The position numbers and the translations under genes are program-made. Shown piece by piece: positions 1 to 5,072 of a stretch of 8,949 nt of DNA. The notes below the pieces were generated by a model. The model was not told the DNA's origin. It did not search any database and was given only the letters and a program-made list of their open reading frames with translations. The stretch comes from Gallionella sp. (lineage in GTDB: Bacteria; Pseudomonadota; Gammaproteobacteria; Burkholderiales; Gallionellaceae): contig JANYHX010000292.1 in NCBI GenBank assembly GCA_025362155.1, positions 1 through 8,949 on the forward strand, read 5' to 3'. The stretch's first letter is position 1. Each line of letters starts with the position of its first letter.

Positions 1-272
1 GTGGCCTTGGCATCGAAGTATTTACTGTTGCGTTTGAACTGGGTCGCATCGGGATAGGCATGACTGCTGACTTTGGCAATACCGGCGATGCCGGGCTCCT
101 TGCAGTTGGAGTGATAGAACAGCACGCCATCACCTATTTTCATCTGGTCGCGCATGAAATTGCGTGCCTGATAATTGCGGACTCCATACCAGGCTACAGT
201 CTGCTTAGGTAGCGCGGCGAGATCGTCGATACTGCAATCTCCGGGTTCGGATTTCATCAGCCAGTAACGCAT
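1..272 (-). CDS. EVE-domain protein (3' end outside window)
   Basis: The first 90 residues are visible, and the frame stays open to the window edge. The N-terminus MRYWLMKSEP is the hallmark opening of EVE-domain (thymocyte nuclear protein 1-like) proteins. It is followed by SIDDL, the aromatic WYGVRNYQARNFM segment and the GDGVLFYHSNCKEPGIAGIA core with VSSHAYPD, all in family order. EVE domains have a PUA-like fold that binds modified bases in DNA or RNA; the exact bacterial role is not settled. Full members are about 150 residues, so roughly 60% is present. I prefer the ATG at 272 because it gives the family N-terminus and has GGGA 5 nt upstream; an in-frame ATG at 278 would add two residues. 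The gene lies just downstream of 6S RNA, in the position ygfA often occupies in proteobacteria, and has no obvious promoter of its own. Confidence 0.9.
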   Translation of the reverse strand, partial: MRYWLMKSEPGDCSIDDLAALPKQTVAWYGVRNYQARNFMRDQMKIGDGVLFYHSNCKEPGIAGIAKVSSHAYPDATQFKRNSKYFDAKA

Positions 273-284
273 ATTCATCCCAAT

Positions 285-319
285 AAAAAGTGCGACCCGA
301 TGTAATCAAGGTCGCACTT
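285..319 (-). terminator. Rho-independent terminator of 6S RNA
   Basis: Read on the minus strand, AAGTGCGACC (319-310) pairs perfectly with GGTCGCACTT (297-288) across a 12-nt loop. The stem runs directly into a T-tract (289-285). This 10-bp GC-containing stem plus U-run is a standard intrinsic terminator placed right after the 6S RNA 3' strand. It ends only 12 nt before the EVE start codon, so any EVE transcript starting upstream must read through it. Confidence 0.85.
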
Positions 320-525
320 GAATGAAGCCCCCCGCCTGTGCCGTTGACCCAATATCTTGAACCTGGGTTCAAGAGAGCCGCTTCCAAGTCACATCAGGTA
401 CATCCGCCAAAGCTAACTGGGGATGCGCACAACAGTAACATCAAAGGTTGCGGCTTTAAGCATAGCTTATTGGTTCAAAGAATTATGGGTCTGACGAACA
501 CTGCAGGGGACAAACCCGAAACACT
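320..525 (-). ncRNA. ssrS: 6S RNA
   Basis: 6S RNA mimics an open promoter and sequesters sigma70-RNA polymerase, mainly in stationary phase. The near-palindrome TCTTGAACC/GGTTCAAGA (minus strand, 374-366 and 363-355) matches the CTTGAACC..GGTTCAAG hairpin of the E. coli 6S 3' arm. The 5' arm carries GTCCCCTG (511-504), also as in E. coli. Long-range pairings close the rod: GACCCA (491-486) with TGGGTC (351-346), and CCTG (507-504) with CAGG (338-335). Position supports the call, since ssrS directly follows zapA in many proteobacteria. The ends are estimates: the 5' end is placed about 7 nt after a weak -10, and the 3' end at the terminator stem. That gives about 200 nt against 184 in E. coli. 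Confidence 0.88.
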
Positions 526-527
526 TT

Positions 528-533
528 AATCTA
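528..533 (-). promoter_or_regulatory. Candidate -10 element for 6S RNA
   Basis: TAGATT (533-528 on the minus strand, 4 of 6 matches to TATAAT) lies about 7 nt upstream of the estimated 6S 5' end and just after the zapA stop. No convincing -35 is found 16-18 bp further upstream, where the sequence lies within the end of zapA. The RNA could also come from a longer zapB-zapA transcript that is processed. Confidence 0.35.
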
Positions 534-544
534 CCAAGTACTCC

Positions 545-856
545 TCAGAACAGCGTATCTTGCTCGGCTAAAGTCGCATCAATCGCTGCCTGCATGGAAT
601 CCATTCTACGCTTAAAGTCGGCGACGTCAACGCCTCGCCCCACTTTCATGCCAAGTAGTTCGTGAGTAATGTTAAGTGCGGCCATCAACGCAATGCGCTC
701 AATGCTGGCAATTTTTCCGGCATCGCGAATTTCGCGCATGCGCTTGTCCAGAAAAGCCACTGCATCCAGCAATTCACCGCGTTCTTCTTCGGGACAGGCG
801 ACGCGCAATTCGCGGTCAAGTAGCTTGATTTCCAGTGTTTTGGTGGCTTTGCTCAC
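545..856 (-). CDS. zapA: Cell division protein ZapA
   Basis: ZapA bundles and stabilises FtsZ protofilaments at the cytoplasmic division ring. The 103-residue product has the usual size (E. coli 109). The N-terminal half carries the family pattern LEIKLLDRELRVACPEEER, then LLDAVAFLDKRMREIRDAGK and IASIERIALMAALNITHELL. A C-terminal amphipathic helix of about residues 80-100 would form the ZapA dimer coiled coil. The start is GTG at 856, with AGGA 6 nt upstream (866-863). The start codon shares four bases (GTGA) with the stop of the upstream ZapB-like gene, so the two are probably translationally coupled. The stop at 545-547 is followed closely by 6S RNA. The identification is secure from sequence pattern and gene order. 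Confidence 0.94.
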   Translation of the reverse strand: MSKATKTLEIKLLDRELRVACPEEERGELLDAVAFLDKRMREIRDAGKIASIERIALMAALNITHELLGMKVGRGVDVADFKRRMDSMQAAIDATLAEQDTLF

Positions 857-1053
857 GTTTGATCCTGAGGCAGAGTAACCAGCAATTTTTCCAAGCGGGC
901 TTTTGCGCTATCCATCTTGTCGCTGTATTGGCGGTTGCTACTTAGAGCGTGCGCTAGCTCTTGACGCAATTGATGATTTGTATTGCGCAGCTTTCCAGTC
1001 ACTTCCAGCAGCTGGGCAAGTTTGCTTTCCAAGGCAGTCAATTCATTTTCCAT
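853..1053 (-). CDS. ZapB-like coiled-coil division protein
   Basis: This 66-residue protein is almost wholly a predicted coiled coil, with heptad-spaced leucines through MENELTALESKLAQLLEV, the LRNTNHQLRQEL block, and LEKLL near the end. It resembles the short proteins encoded just upstream of zapA in beta- and gammaproteobacteria (the TIGR02449/ZapB-like group), which are thought to act with ZapA at the Z ring; that role is inferred from context. The frame is open further upstream to 1149, but those residues (RLTYQHFSIYSQP) do not look like the family. The ATG at 1053 gives the expected length. No Shine-Dalgarno precedes it, and a good promoter sits so close that the ATG may be the first transcribed codon. 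The stop overlaps the zapA start. Confidence 0.85.
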   Translation of the reverse strand: MENELTALESKLAQLLEVTGKLRNTNHQLRQELAHALSSNRQYSDKMDSAKARLEKLLVTLPQDQT

Positions 1054-1059
1054 GGGCTG

Positions 1060-1089
1060 ACTATAGATTGAAAAGTGCTGATAAGTCAA
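1060..1089 (-). promoter_or_regulatory. Sigma70 promoter of zapB-zapA, likely leaderless
   Basis: On the minus strand, TTGACT (1089-1084, 5/6) and TATAGT (1065-1060, 5/6) are separated by 18 bp. The usual start point, 7 nt beyond the -10, falls on 1053, which is the A of the ZapB-like ATG. There is therefore no room for a 5' leader, and no Shine-Dalgarno is seen. Confidence 0.65.
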
Positions 1090-1144
1090 ACGGTAAGAAG
1101 CGCTTATGCAAGCAATTTGTAGGACTTGTGATAATTTTTCTCGC

Positions 1145-1173
1145 GGCACAGACGAGAATGTTTGTGCTAAAGT
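1145..1173 (+). promoter_or_regulatory. Candidate promoter for the B12 riboswitch transcript
   Basis: An extended -10, TGC followed by TAAAGT (1168-1173), lies 17 bp after a weak -35 GGCACA (1145-1150). It predicts initiation near 1180, just before the first riboswitch helix, which is where the transcript must begin. A second possible extended -10, TGTGATAAT (1127-1135), lies farther upstream and also lacks a good -35. Confidence 0.45.
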
Positions 1174-1184
1174 GCGCGCCGCTT

Positions 1185-1376
1185 TGAGGTGCTCGTCTGT
1201 ATCGCAGATGAGTTAAACGGGAAGCAGGTGCGGGAACATTATGTTCTCTATGCCTGAGCTGCCCCCGCAACGGTAAGCAAGTGCGGATTAGCCAATATGC
1301 CACTGTGACCATCCTTACAAGGATGTCATGGGAAGGCGGCTAATCAAGACTTGTGAGCCCGGATACCGGCCTGAGA
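1185..1376 (+). promoter_or_regulatory. Cobalamin riboswitch
   Basis: This RNA element binds adenosylcobalamin or a related corrinoid and lowers expression of downstream B12 uptake genes. The conserved landmarks appear in order. GGTGC (1188-1192) is followed by an 8-bp hairpin CTCGTCTG/CAGATGAG. Next come TTAAACGGGAAGC with GGTGCGGG, then GCTGCCCCCGCAACGGTAAG from 1258, GCCACTG (1299-1305), GGGAAGG (1330-1336), and the B12 box AGCCCGGATACCGGCC (about 1355-1370). Spacing and sequence fit the common class. The aptamer ends about 155 nt before the btuB ATG, and the interval holds a terminator, so control is probably transcriptional. The ends are approximate. Confidence 0.96.
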
Positions 1377-1382
1377 GAAGAT

Positions 1383-1433
1383 GGGAGTCTGATTTGGGAC
1401 TCCCTAAGTGGGAGATGCTGCGGGCGGCGCATC
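1383..1433 (+). promoter_or_regulatory. Competing hairpins of the riboswitch expression platform
   Basis: Three mutually exclusive short pairings fit between aptamer and terminator. GGGAGTC (1383-1389) can pair with GACTCCC (1398-1404). CTCCC (1400-1404) can instead pair with GGGAG (1410-1414). GATGC (1414-1418) can pair with GCATC (1429-1433). The last pairing would take the first three bases of the terminator stem and so could act as an antiterminator. The complementarity is seen directly; the switching order and its coupling to ligand are inference. Confidence 0.5.
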
Positions 1434-1465
1434 GGAACAATAGTCGTGAATGTTCTGATTTTTTT
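1431..1465 (+). terminator. Riboswitch-controlled intrinsic terminator
   Basis: ATCGGAACA (1431-1439) pairs with TGTTCTGAT (1451-1459), nine base pairs including one G-U, across an 11-nt loop. A run of seven T (1459-1465) follows. The stem is AT-rich and only moderately stable, which suits conditional attenuation between the cobalamin aptamer and btuB. Confidence 0.68.
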
Positions 1466-1509
1466 GCCCGTAGTATTTCCTGATTATTTAATTTTCCAGC
1501 GGGGACGCT

Positions 1510-1529
1510 GGGAACTTACTCAGGGAACT
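1510..1529 (+). promoter_or_regulatory. btuB ribosome-binding region with duplicated GGGAACT
   Basis: GGGAACT occurs at 1510-1516 and again at 1523-1529. The second copy provides AGGGA (1522-1526), 6 nt before the ATG at 1533, and fixes the btuB start. The first copy lies 13 nt upstream and could be chance, a standby ribosome site or an alternative pairing partner. Confidence 0.55.
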
Positions 1530-1532
1530 ACA

Positions 1533-3614
1533 ATGAAACAAAAACTGATGCAACTCCTAGCCATTCCACCAGGCCGTCAAAAAACGGCAACCAAGTGGCT
1601 GGTTATAATCACGGTTGCGCTGTTCAGTGCAATCGCACTTCCTTTTTCCGCGTATGCCGATACGCCAATGGAATTGGTGATCGTGACACCCACTCGATTT
1701 GCGACTGCGCCAGAAACCTCCCCTGTGGATGTCACGGTGATTACCGCAAGTGATATTGAAAAGAGTGCCGCTAAAACATTGCCGACCTTGCTGGCACAGC
1801 ACGCTGGCATTCAGGTGCGCAGCAATGACGGTACCCCGGATATGGCAATTGACTTGCGCGGATTTGGCATGACCGGAAATCAAAACACACTGGTTTTGCT
1901 GGACGGACAGCAGCTTAATGACATTGAACTGACTTCGATACGTTGGTCAGCAATCCCGCTCGCTTCGATAGAGCGCATTGAGATTGTAAACGGCAGCGGT
2001 GCTGTGCTTTATGGTGGCGGAGCGACTGGCGGCACGATCAATATCATTACAAAACAACCCAGCAAAGAAATGCGGGGCAACGCGGGCATAGGTTTGGGAA
2101 GCTACGGTACCAAGGAATGGCAACTCGCAATCTCTGGTTCAAGCGATCGTGTTGGCATGCGCGTCACGGCCAGCGGTTTGGACTCGTCCAACTATCGCGC
2201 CAATAACAACATCGCACAAAAAAATCTGGAAGCCGATTTGCGTACCGATGTGGGGCATGGAGAAGTTGTCCTGAAATTTGGTGCAGATAACCAAAACCTT
2301 CGCTACCCCGGCCCGCGCAAGGTAAATCCAACCACTAGTGTTAATGAGCTTGCGAGTGACCCGCGCGGGACTTCGACCCCGCTTGACTATGGCAAGCGAG
2401 ATGGCGCACATGTAAGTATTGGAACCAGTCAGCAATTTGATTTTGGGCAAGTGGCAGGAGAACTTTCGTACCGCGACAAAGAACAACAGGCGTATTTTGA
2501 TTATGGTGTCTGGGGTGGTGCATACTTGGATACCAAGCTTAATTTGCTCTCTTTCACGCCGCGCGTAAAAGTCCCCTATCAACTTGGCAGTTCTGGCAAT
2601 GAGATGATCGTCGGTGTGGATATTACCGATTGGGATTACGATTCGCGACGCTCGAGCAGCCCAGCCAGCATAGGGACACCTACTACACACATCCTGGCGA
2701 AACAGTCCAACCGTGCGCTGTATGCGCAGAACACGACACAGATTGGTACCGCCACCCAGCTGACGTTGGGAACTCGCTCGCAAAGGGTTGAGTACCAAGC
2801 CAGGGACGCTGCAAATCCTGCGGCGGATGCGTCCGGCAACCAAGGACGCATTGTGAATGCTTATGAACTCGGGCTGCGCCAAATCCTGAATCAGGACGTG
2901 TCGCTGTTTGGCCGCATTGGACGCAGCTTTAGAATAGCTACCGTCGATGAAATATTTGATCAGTACGGTGGCTCTTTGGGGGGGGCAAAAATTACCATAC
3001 TGGAGCCTCAGACCTCTCAGGATAGCGAGGCTGGCATCGACTACAAGAGCGGGAATAATAAGGTGCGTGCCACACTTTTTCAGATGAACCTGAACAACGA
3101 AATCCATTACAACGCAATCACATTCACCAACATGAATCTTTCGCCGACGCGCCGCTATGGGCTGGAGTTGGAGGGTACACATACCTACACCGACGCGCTT
3201 GCAGTCACTGCGGCCTATAGCTATACCATGGCAAAATTCCGCGAGGGTACTTATGGCAGCGTCAATGTAACGGGGAATGATATTCCTCTGGTGCCACGAC
3301 ACCGTGCCACGATTTCCGCTTTCTGGAAAACATCCGAGAAAACCACGCTAAGCGGTAATGCGAACTATGTCGGTCAGCAGCATTTTGATAATGATCAAGC
3401 CAACACATTTGGTCAGCAGATGCCAGCTTACACCACGGTGGATATGAAACTATCTCACCGTGCCGGTTCATGGCTGCTGGCTGCGGCAGTGAATAACTTG
3501 CTCAATAGGCGATATTTCACTTATGCTGTTGCCAGCGCCTCCACGCCCGGAAGCTATAGCGTTTATCCGATGCAGGAGCGCAACTTCTCGCTGAATGCAA
3601 CCTATGAGTTTTAG
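1533..3614 (+). CDS. btuB: TonB-dependent vitamin B12 receptor BtuB
   Basis: This outer-membrane beta-barrel takes up cobalamin using energy relayed by TonB-ExbB-ExbD. The 693-residue product has a signal peptide with a basic n-region and hydrophobic core (about 22-40), and probable cleavage after Ala42 (AYA/D). A TonB box lies at about 47-53 (ELVIVTP). The plug domain spans about 62-175, with RGFG, NTLVLLDG and GGGATGGTINIITK signatures. The rest is barrel, ending in the C-terminal Phe (YEF) used for assembly. E. coli BtuB is 614 residues, so this one is somewhat long. The ATG at 1533 has AGGGA 6 nt upstream; the frame is open back to 1353, but that would begin inside the riboswitch and bury the signal peptide. 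Substrate assignment rests on the upstream riboswitch and the BtuM-like gene downstream, since receptor sequence alone would not prove B12 specificity. Confidence 0.93.
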   Translation: MKQKLMQLLAIPPGRQKTATKWLVIITVALFSAIALPFSAYADTPMELVIVTPTRFATAPETSPVDVTVITASDIEKSAAKTLPTLLAQHAGIQVRSNDGTPDMAIDLRGFGMTGNQNTLVLLDGQQLNDIELTSIRWSAIPLASIERIEIVNGSGAVLYGGGATGGTINIITKQPSKEMRGNAGIGLGSYGTKEWQLAISGSSDRVGMRVTASGLDSSNYRANNNIAQKNLEADLRTDVGHGEVVLKFGADNQNLRYPGPRKVNPTTSVNELASDPRGTSTPLDYGKRDGAHVSIGTSQQFDFGQVAGELSYRDKEQQAYFDYGVWGGAYLDTKLNLLSFTPRVKVPYQLGSSGNEMIVGVDITDWDYDSRRSSSPASIGTPTTHILAKQSNRALYAQNTTQIGTATQLTLGTRSQRVEYQARDAANPAADASGNQGRIVNAYELGLRQILNQDVSLFGRIGRSFRIATVDEIFDQYGGSLGGAKITILEPQTSQDSEAGIDYKSGNNKVRATLFQMNLNNEIHYNAITFTNMNLSPTRRYGLELEGTHTYTDALAVTAAYSYTMAKFREGTYGSVNVTGNDIPLVPRHRATISAFWKTSEKTTLSGNANYVGQQHFDNDQANTFGQQMPAYTTVDMKLSHRAGSWLLAAAVNNLLNRRYFTYAVASASTPGSYSVYPMQERNFSLNATYEF

Positions 3615-3698
3615 TGTTGCTTTGTAGCCAATATCAATAGGTAAAGGCGGCTTGGTGTATGTTGCCCATATGTAATCAAGTGAAATTCCGGGAATGCC

Positions 3699-4289
3699 AT
3701 GAATAATACCCAAATTAAAACCATTGCAGTTTTCGTATCGTTAGTCGTGTTAATGGCGGCAACGCGCGCTTACCACTTCGGTACGGTCTTGCACTTACCG
3801 GATGCTTCGCTAGCGGTATTTCTGCTCGCCGGATTTTATTTGCCGCGTTGGGTTTTCCCGGTGTTTTTGATCGAGGCGGGACTGGTGGATTATCTGGCGA
3901 TTAACTATGGCGGGGTGGATGGTTGGTGTTTCTCGCCTGCCTATTGGTTTTTGATCCCGACTTATTTCGTGTTGTGGTTAGCCGGACGCTTCTATGCGAC
4001 ACGTTATCTGCTTTCATTGCGCAGCCTGACCGAGTTTGCTGCAATTACATTTGTGGCTACCGCTATTGCATTTCTGATTTCGAATGCCAGTTTTTATTTG
4101 CTTGCTGGTTATGTCGAAAAAATGAGTGCGGCACAATATGCAGCCCAAGTAGGGCAATACTTCCCCCCTTATGTGTCCAGCGTGTTTTTGTATTTGATTA
4201 CGGCCGCCGTACTACGTTGGGGTGCACGGAAGGTAGTTCGTGTCGCAGCCACCCATAGAGAAAATCAAAACTCTTCATTCAAACAGTAA
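3699..4289 (+). CDS. btuM: BtuM-like cobalamin transporter (solitary ECF-type S-component)
   Basis: This 196-residue, strongly hydrophobic inner-membrane protein has about six helices (roughly 8-22, 36-60, 82-97, 110-132 and 155-172, plus a short one). It matches my recollection of BtuM, a small S-component that brings cobalamin across the inner membrane without a dedicated ECF module. Studied for the Thiobacillus denitrificans homologue, it ligates cobalt through a cysteine and removes cyanide from cyanocobalamin. Here Cys77 lies in GVDGWCFSPAYWF, with nearby Asp64, Tyr82 and His26 at positions comparable to the conserved residues I recall in that protein. It lies 84 nt after btuB on the same strand with no terminator between, so it probably shares the riboswitch transcript. 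The start has only a weak GGGA. The tail after residue 178 is polar and basic. The family name comes from pattern memory and context, not alignment. Confidence 0.8.
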   Translation: MNNTQIKTIAVFVSLVVLMAATRAYHFGTVLHLPDASLAVFLLAGFYLPRWVFPVFLIEAGLVDYLAINYGGVDGWCFSPAYWFLIPTYFVLWLAGRFYATRYLLSLRSLTEFAAITFVATAIAFLISNASFYLLAGYVEKMSAAQYAAQVGQYFPPYVSSVFLYLITAAVLRWGARKVVRVAATHRENQNSSFKQ

Positions 4290-4291
4290 AG

Positions 4292-4320
4292 TTGACGCCG
4301 CGATAGCAAAAGTCTAAATT
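4292..4320 (+). promoter_or_regulatory. Sigma70 promoter of the peroxiredoxin gene
   Basis: TTGACG (4292-4297, 5/6) and TAAATT (4315-4320, 4/6) are separated by 17 bp, just after the btuM stop. Initiation near 4327 would leave a leader of about 29 nt with AGGAGA before the ATG. No OxyR-type operator was recognised. Confidence 0.65.
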
Positions 4321-4355
4321 GCGCCATCCAATACAACCACCTTTAGGAGATAACC

Positions 4356-4958
4356 ATGGCAGTACTCGTCGGCAAAGCCGCCCCCGATTTTAATGCGGTT
4401 GCCGTGATGGGCAACAACGAGTTTAAGGAAAACTTTAATTTGAAAAAACATATCTCGGGCAAATATGCCGTGATTTTTTTCTACCCTTTGGATTTCACAT
4501 TTGTTTGCCCTTCCGAGCTGATCGCTTTTGATCACCGCCTGGATGAATTCAAGAAGCGCAATGTCGAAATCATCGGCGTGTCCATCGATTCGCAGTTCTC
4601 CCACTTTGCTTGGAAGAATACCCCGGTAACCAATGGCGGTATCGGTCAGGTGCGCTATCCGCTGGTGGCAGATACCAAGCATGAAATCTGCAAAGCATAT
4701 GATGTGGAAGCCAATGAGGGCGTGGCTTACAGAGGTTCCTTTCTGATTGACCGTGCCGGCGTGGTGCGTCATCAAGTGGTAAATGACTTGCCACTAGGCC
4801 GCAACATCGACGAAATGCTGCGCATGGTCGATGCTTTGCAATTCACTGAAGAACACGGCGAAGTTTGCCCGGCAGGTTGGAGCAAAGGTAAAGCGGGTAT
4901 GAATGCCTCGACGGAAGGTGTGGCGAAATATCTGGCTACTCACGCGAAAGAGTTGTAA
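4356..4958 (+). CDS. Typical 2-Cys peroxiredoxin (AhpC/TSA family)
   Basis: This cytoplasmic thiol peroxidase reduces hydrogen peroxide, organic peroxides and probably peroxynitrite. The 200-residue protein has the active-site signature FYPLDFTFVCPSE, with Pro44, Thr48 and the peroxidatic Cys51; Arg126 supplies the conserved arginine. The resolving cysteine is Cys171 in HGEVCPAGW, so a disulfide between subunits is expected. A GGIG motif (94-97) corresponds to the GGLG loop of overoxidation-sensitive enzymes, but the C-terminus ends THAKEL without the YF motif that goes with it. A third cysteine, Cys112, is present. The sequence resembles the eukaryote-like Prx1 branch more than the 187-residue E. 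coli AhpC, and no ahpF reductase is adjacent, so thioredoxin is the likely reductant (inference). It has its own promoter, an AGGAGA ribosome site and its own terminator. Confidence 0.95.
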   Translation: MAVLVGKAAPDFNAVAVMGNNEFKENFNLKKHISGKYAVIFFYPLDFTFVCPSELIAFDHRLDEFKKRNVEIIGVSIDSQFSHFAWKNTPVTNGGIGQVRYPLVADTKHEICKAYDVEANEGVAYRGSFLIDRAGVVRHQVVNDLPLGRNIDEMLRMVDALQFTEEHGEVCPAGWSKGKAGMNASTEGVAKYLATHAKEL

Positions 4959-4981
4959 CCCGGTTTACGTCTGTTTAACTG

Positions 4982-5005
4982 AGCCACCTTTCGAGGTGGC
5001 TTTTT
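4982..5005 (+). terminator. Rho-independent terminator after the peroxiredoxin gene
   Basis: AGCCACCT (4982-4989) pairs perfectly with AGGTGGCT (4994-5001) around a TTCG tetraloop (4990-4993), and five T follow (5001-5005). This strong terminator isolates the peroxiredoxin unit from the symporter gene. Confidence 0.93.
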
Positions 5006-5025
5006 GTATTCATGCTTTAAATGAC

Positions 5026-5034
5026 TGCTACAAT
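5026..5034 (+). promoter_or_regulatory. Extended -10 promoter of the symporter gene
   Basis: TGC directly precedes TACAAT (5029-5034, 5/6). The -35 region overlaps the tail of the preceding terminator and is poor, as extended -10 promoters allow. Initiation would fall near 5041, giving a leader of about 32 nt with AAGGGG before the ATG at 5073. Confidence 0.55.
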
Positions 5035-5072
5035 TTCAGCCAGTCTGTCTTTGGTCTTGCAAGGGGTATCGC

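Noticed and set aside
338..529. A 63-codon plus-strand open frame
   Set aside because: It is antisense to the 6S RNA, and the RNA structure explains the sequence.
1054..1149. N-terminal extension of the ZapB-like protein
   Set aside because: The extension crosses the zapB promoter and has no coiled-coil character; the family length fits the ATG at 1053.
1353..1532. Extension of the btuB frame upstream of 1533
   Set aside because: It would start within the cobalamin riboswitch B12 box region and place 60 non-conserved residues before a clear signal peptide; the ATG at 1533 has a good ribosome site.
2139..3302. A 387-codon open frame on the minus strand inside btuB
   Set aside because: It lies wholly antisense to a well-supported TonB receptor, has no recognisable domain or ribosome site, and its product is low in structure-like patterns. 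It is a codon-bias shadow.
3615..3698. A separate promoter for btuM
   Set aside because: No hexamer pair with acceptable spacing was found in the 84-nt gap, and there is no terminator after btuB; co-transcription is simpler.
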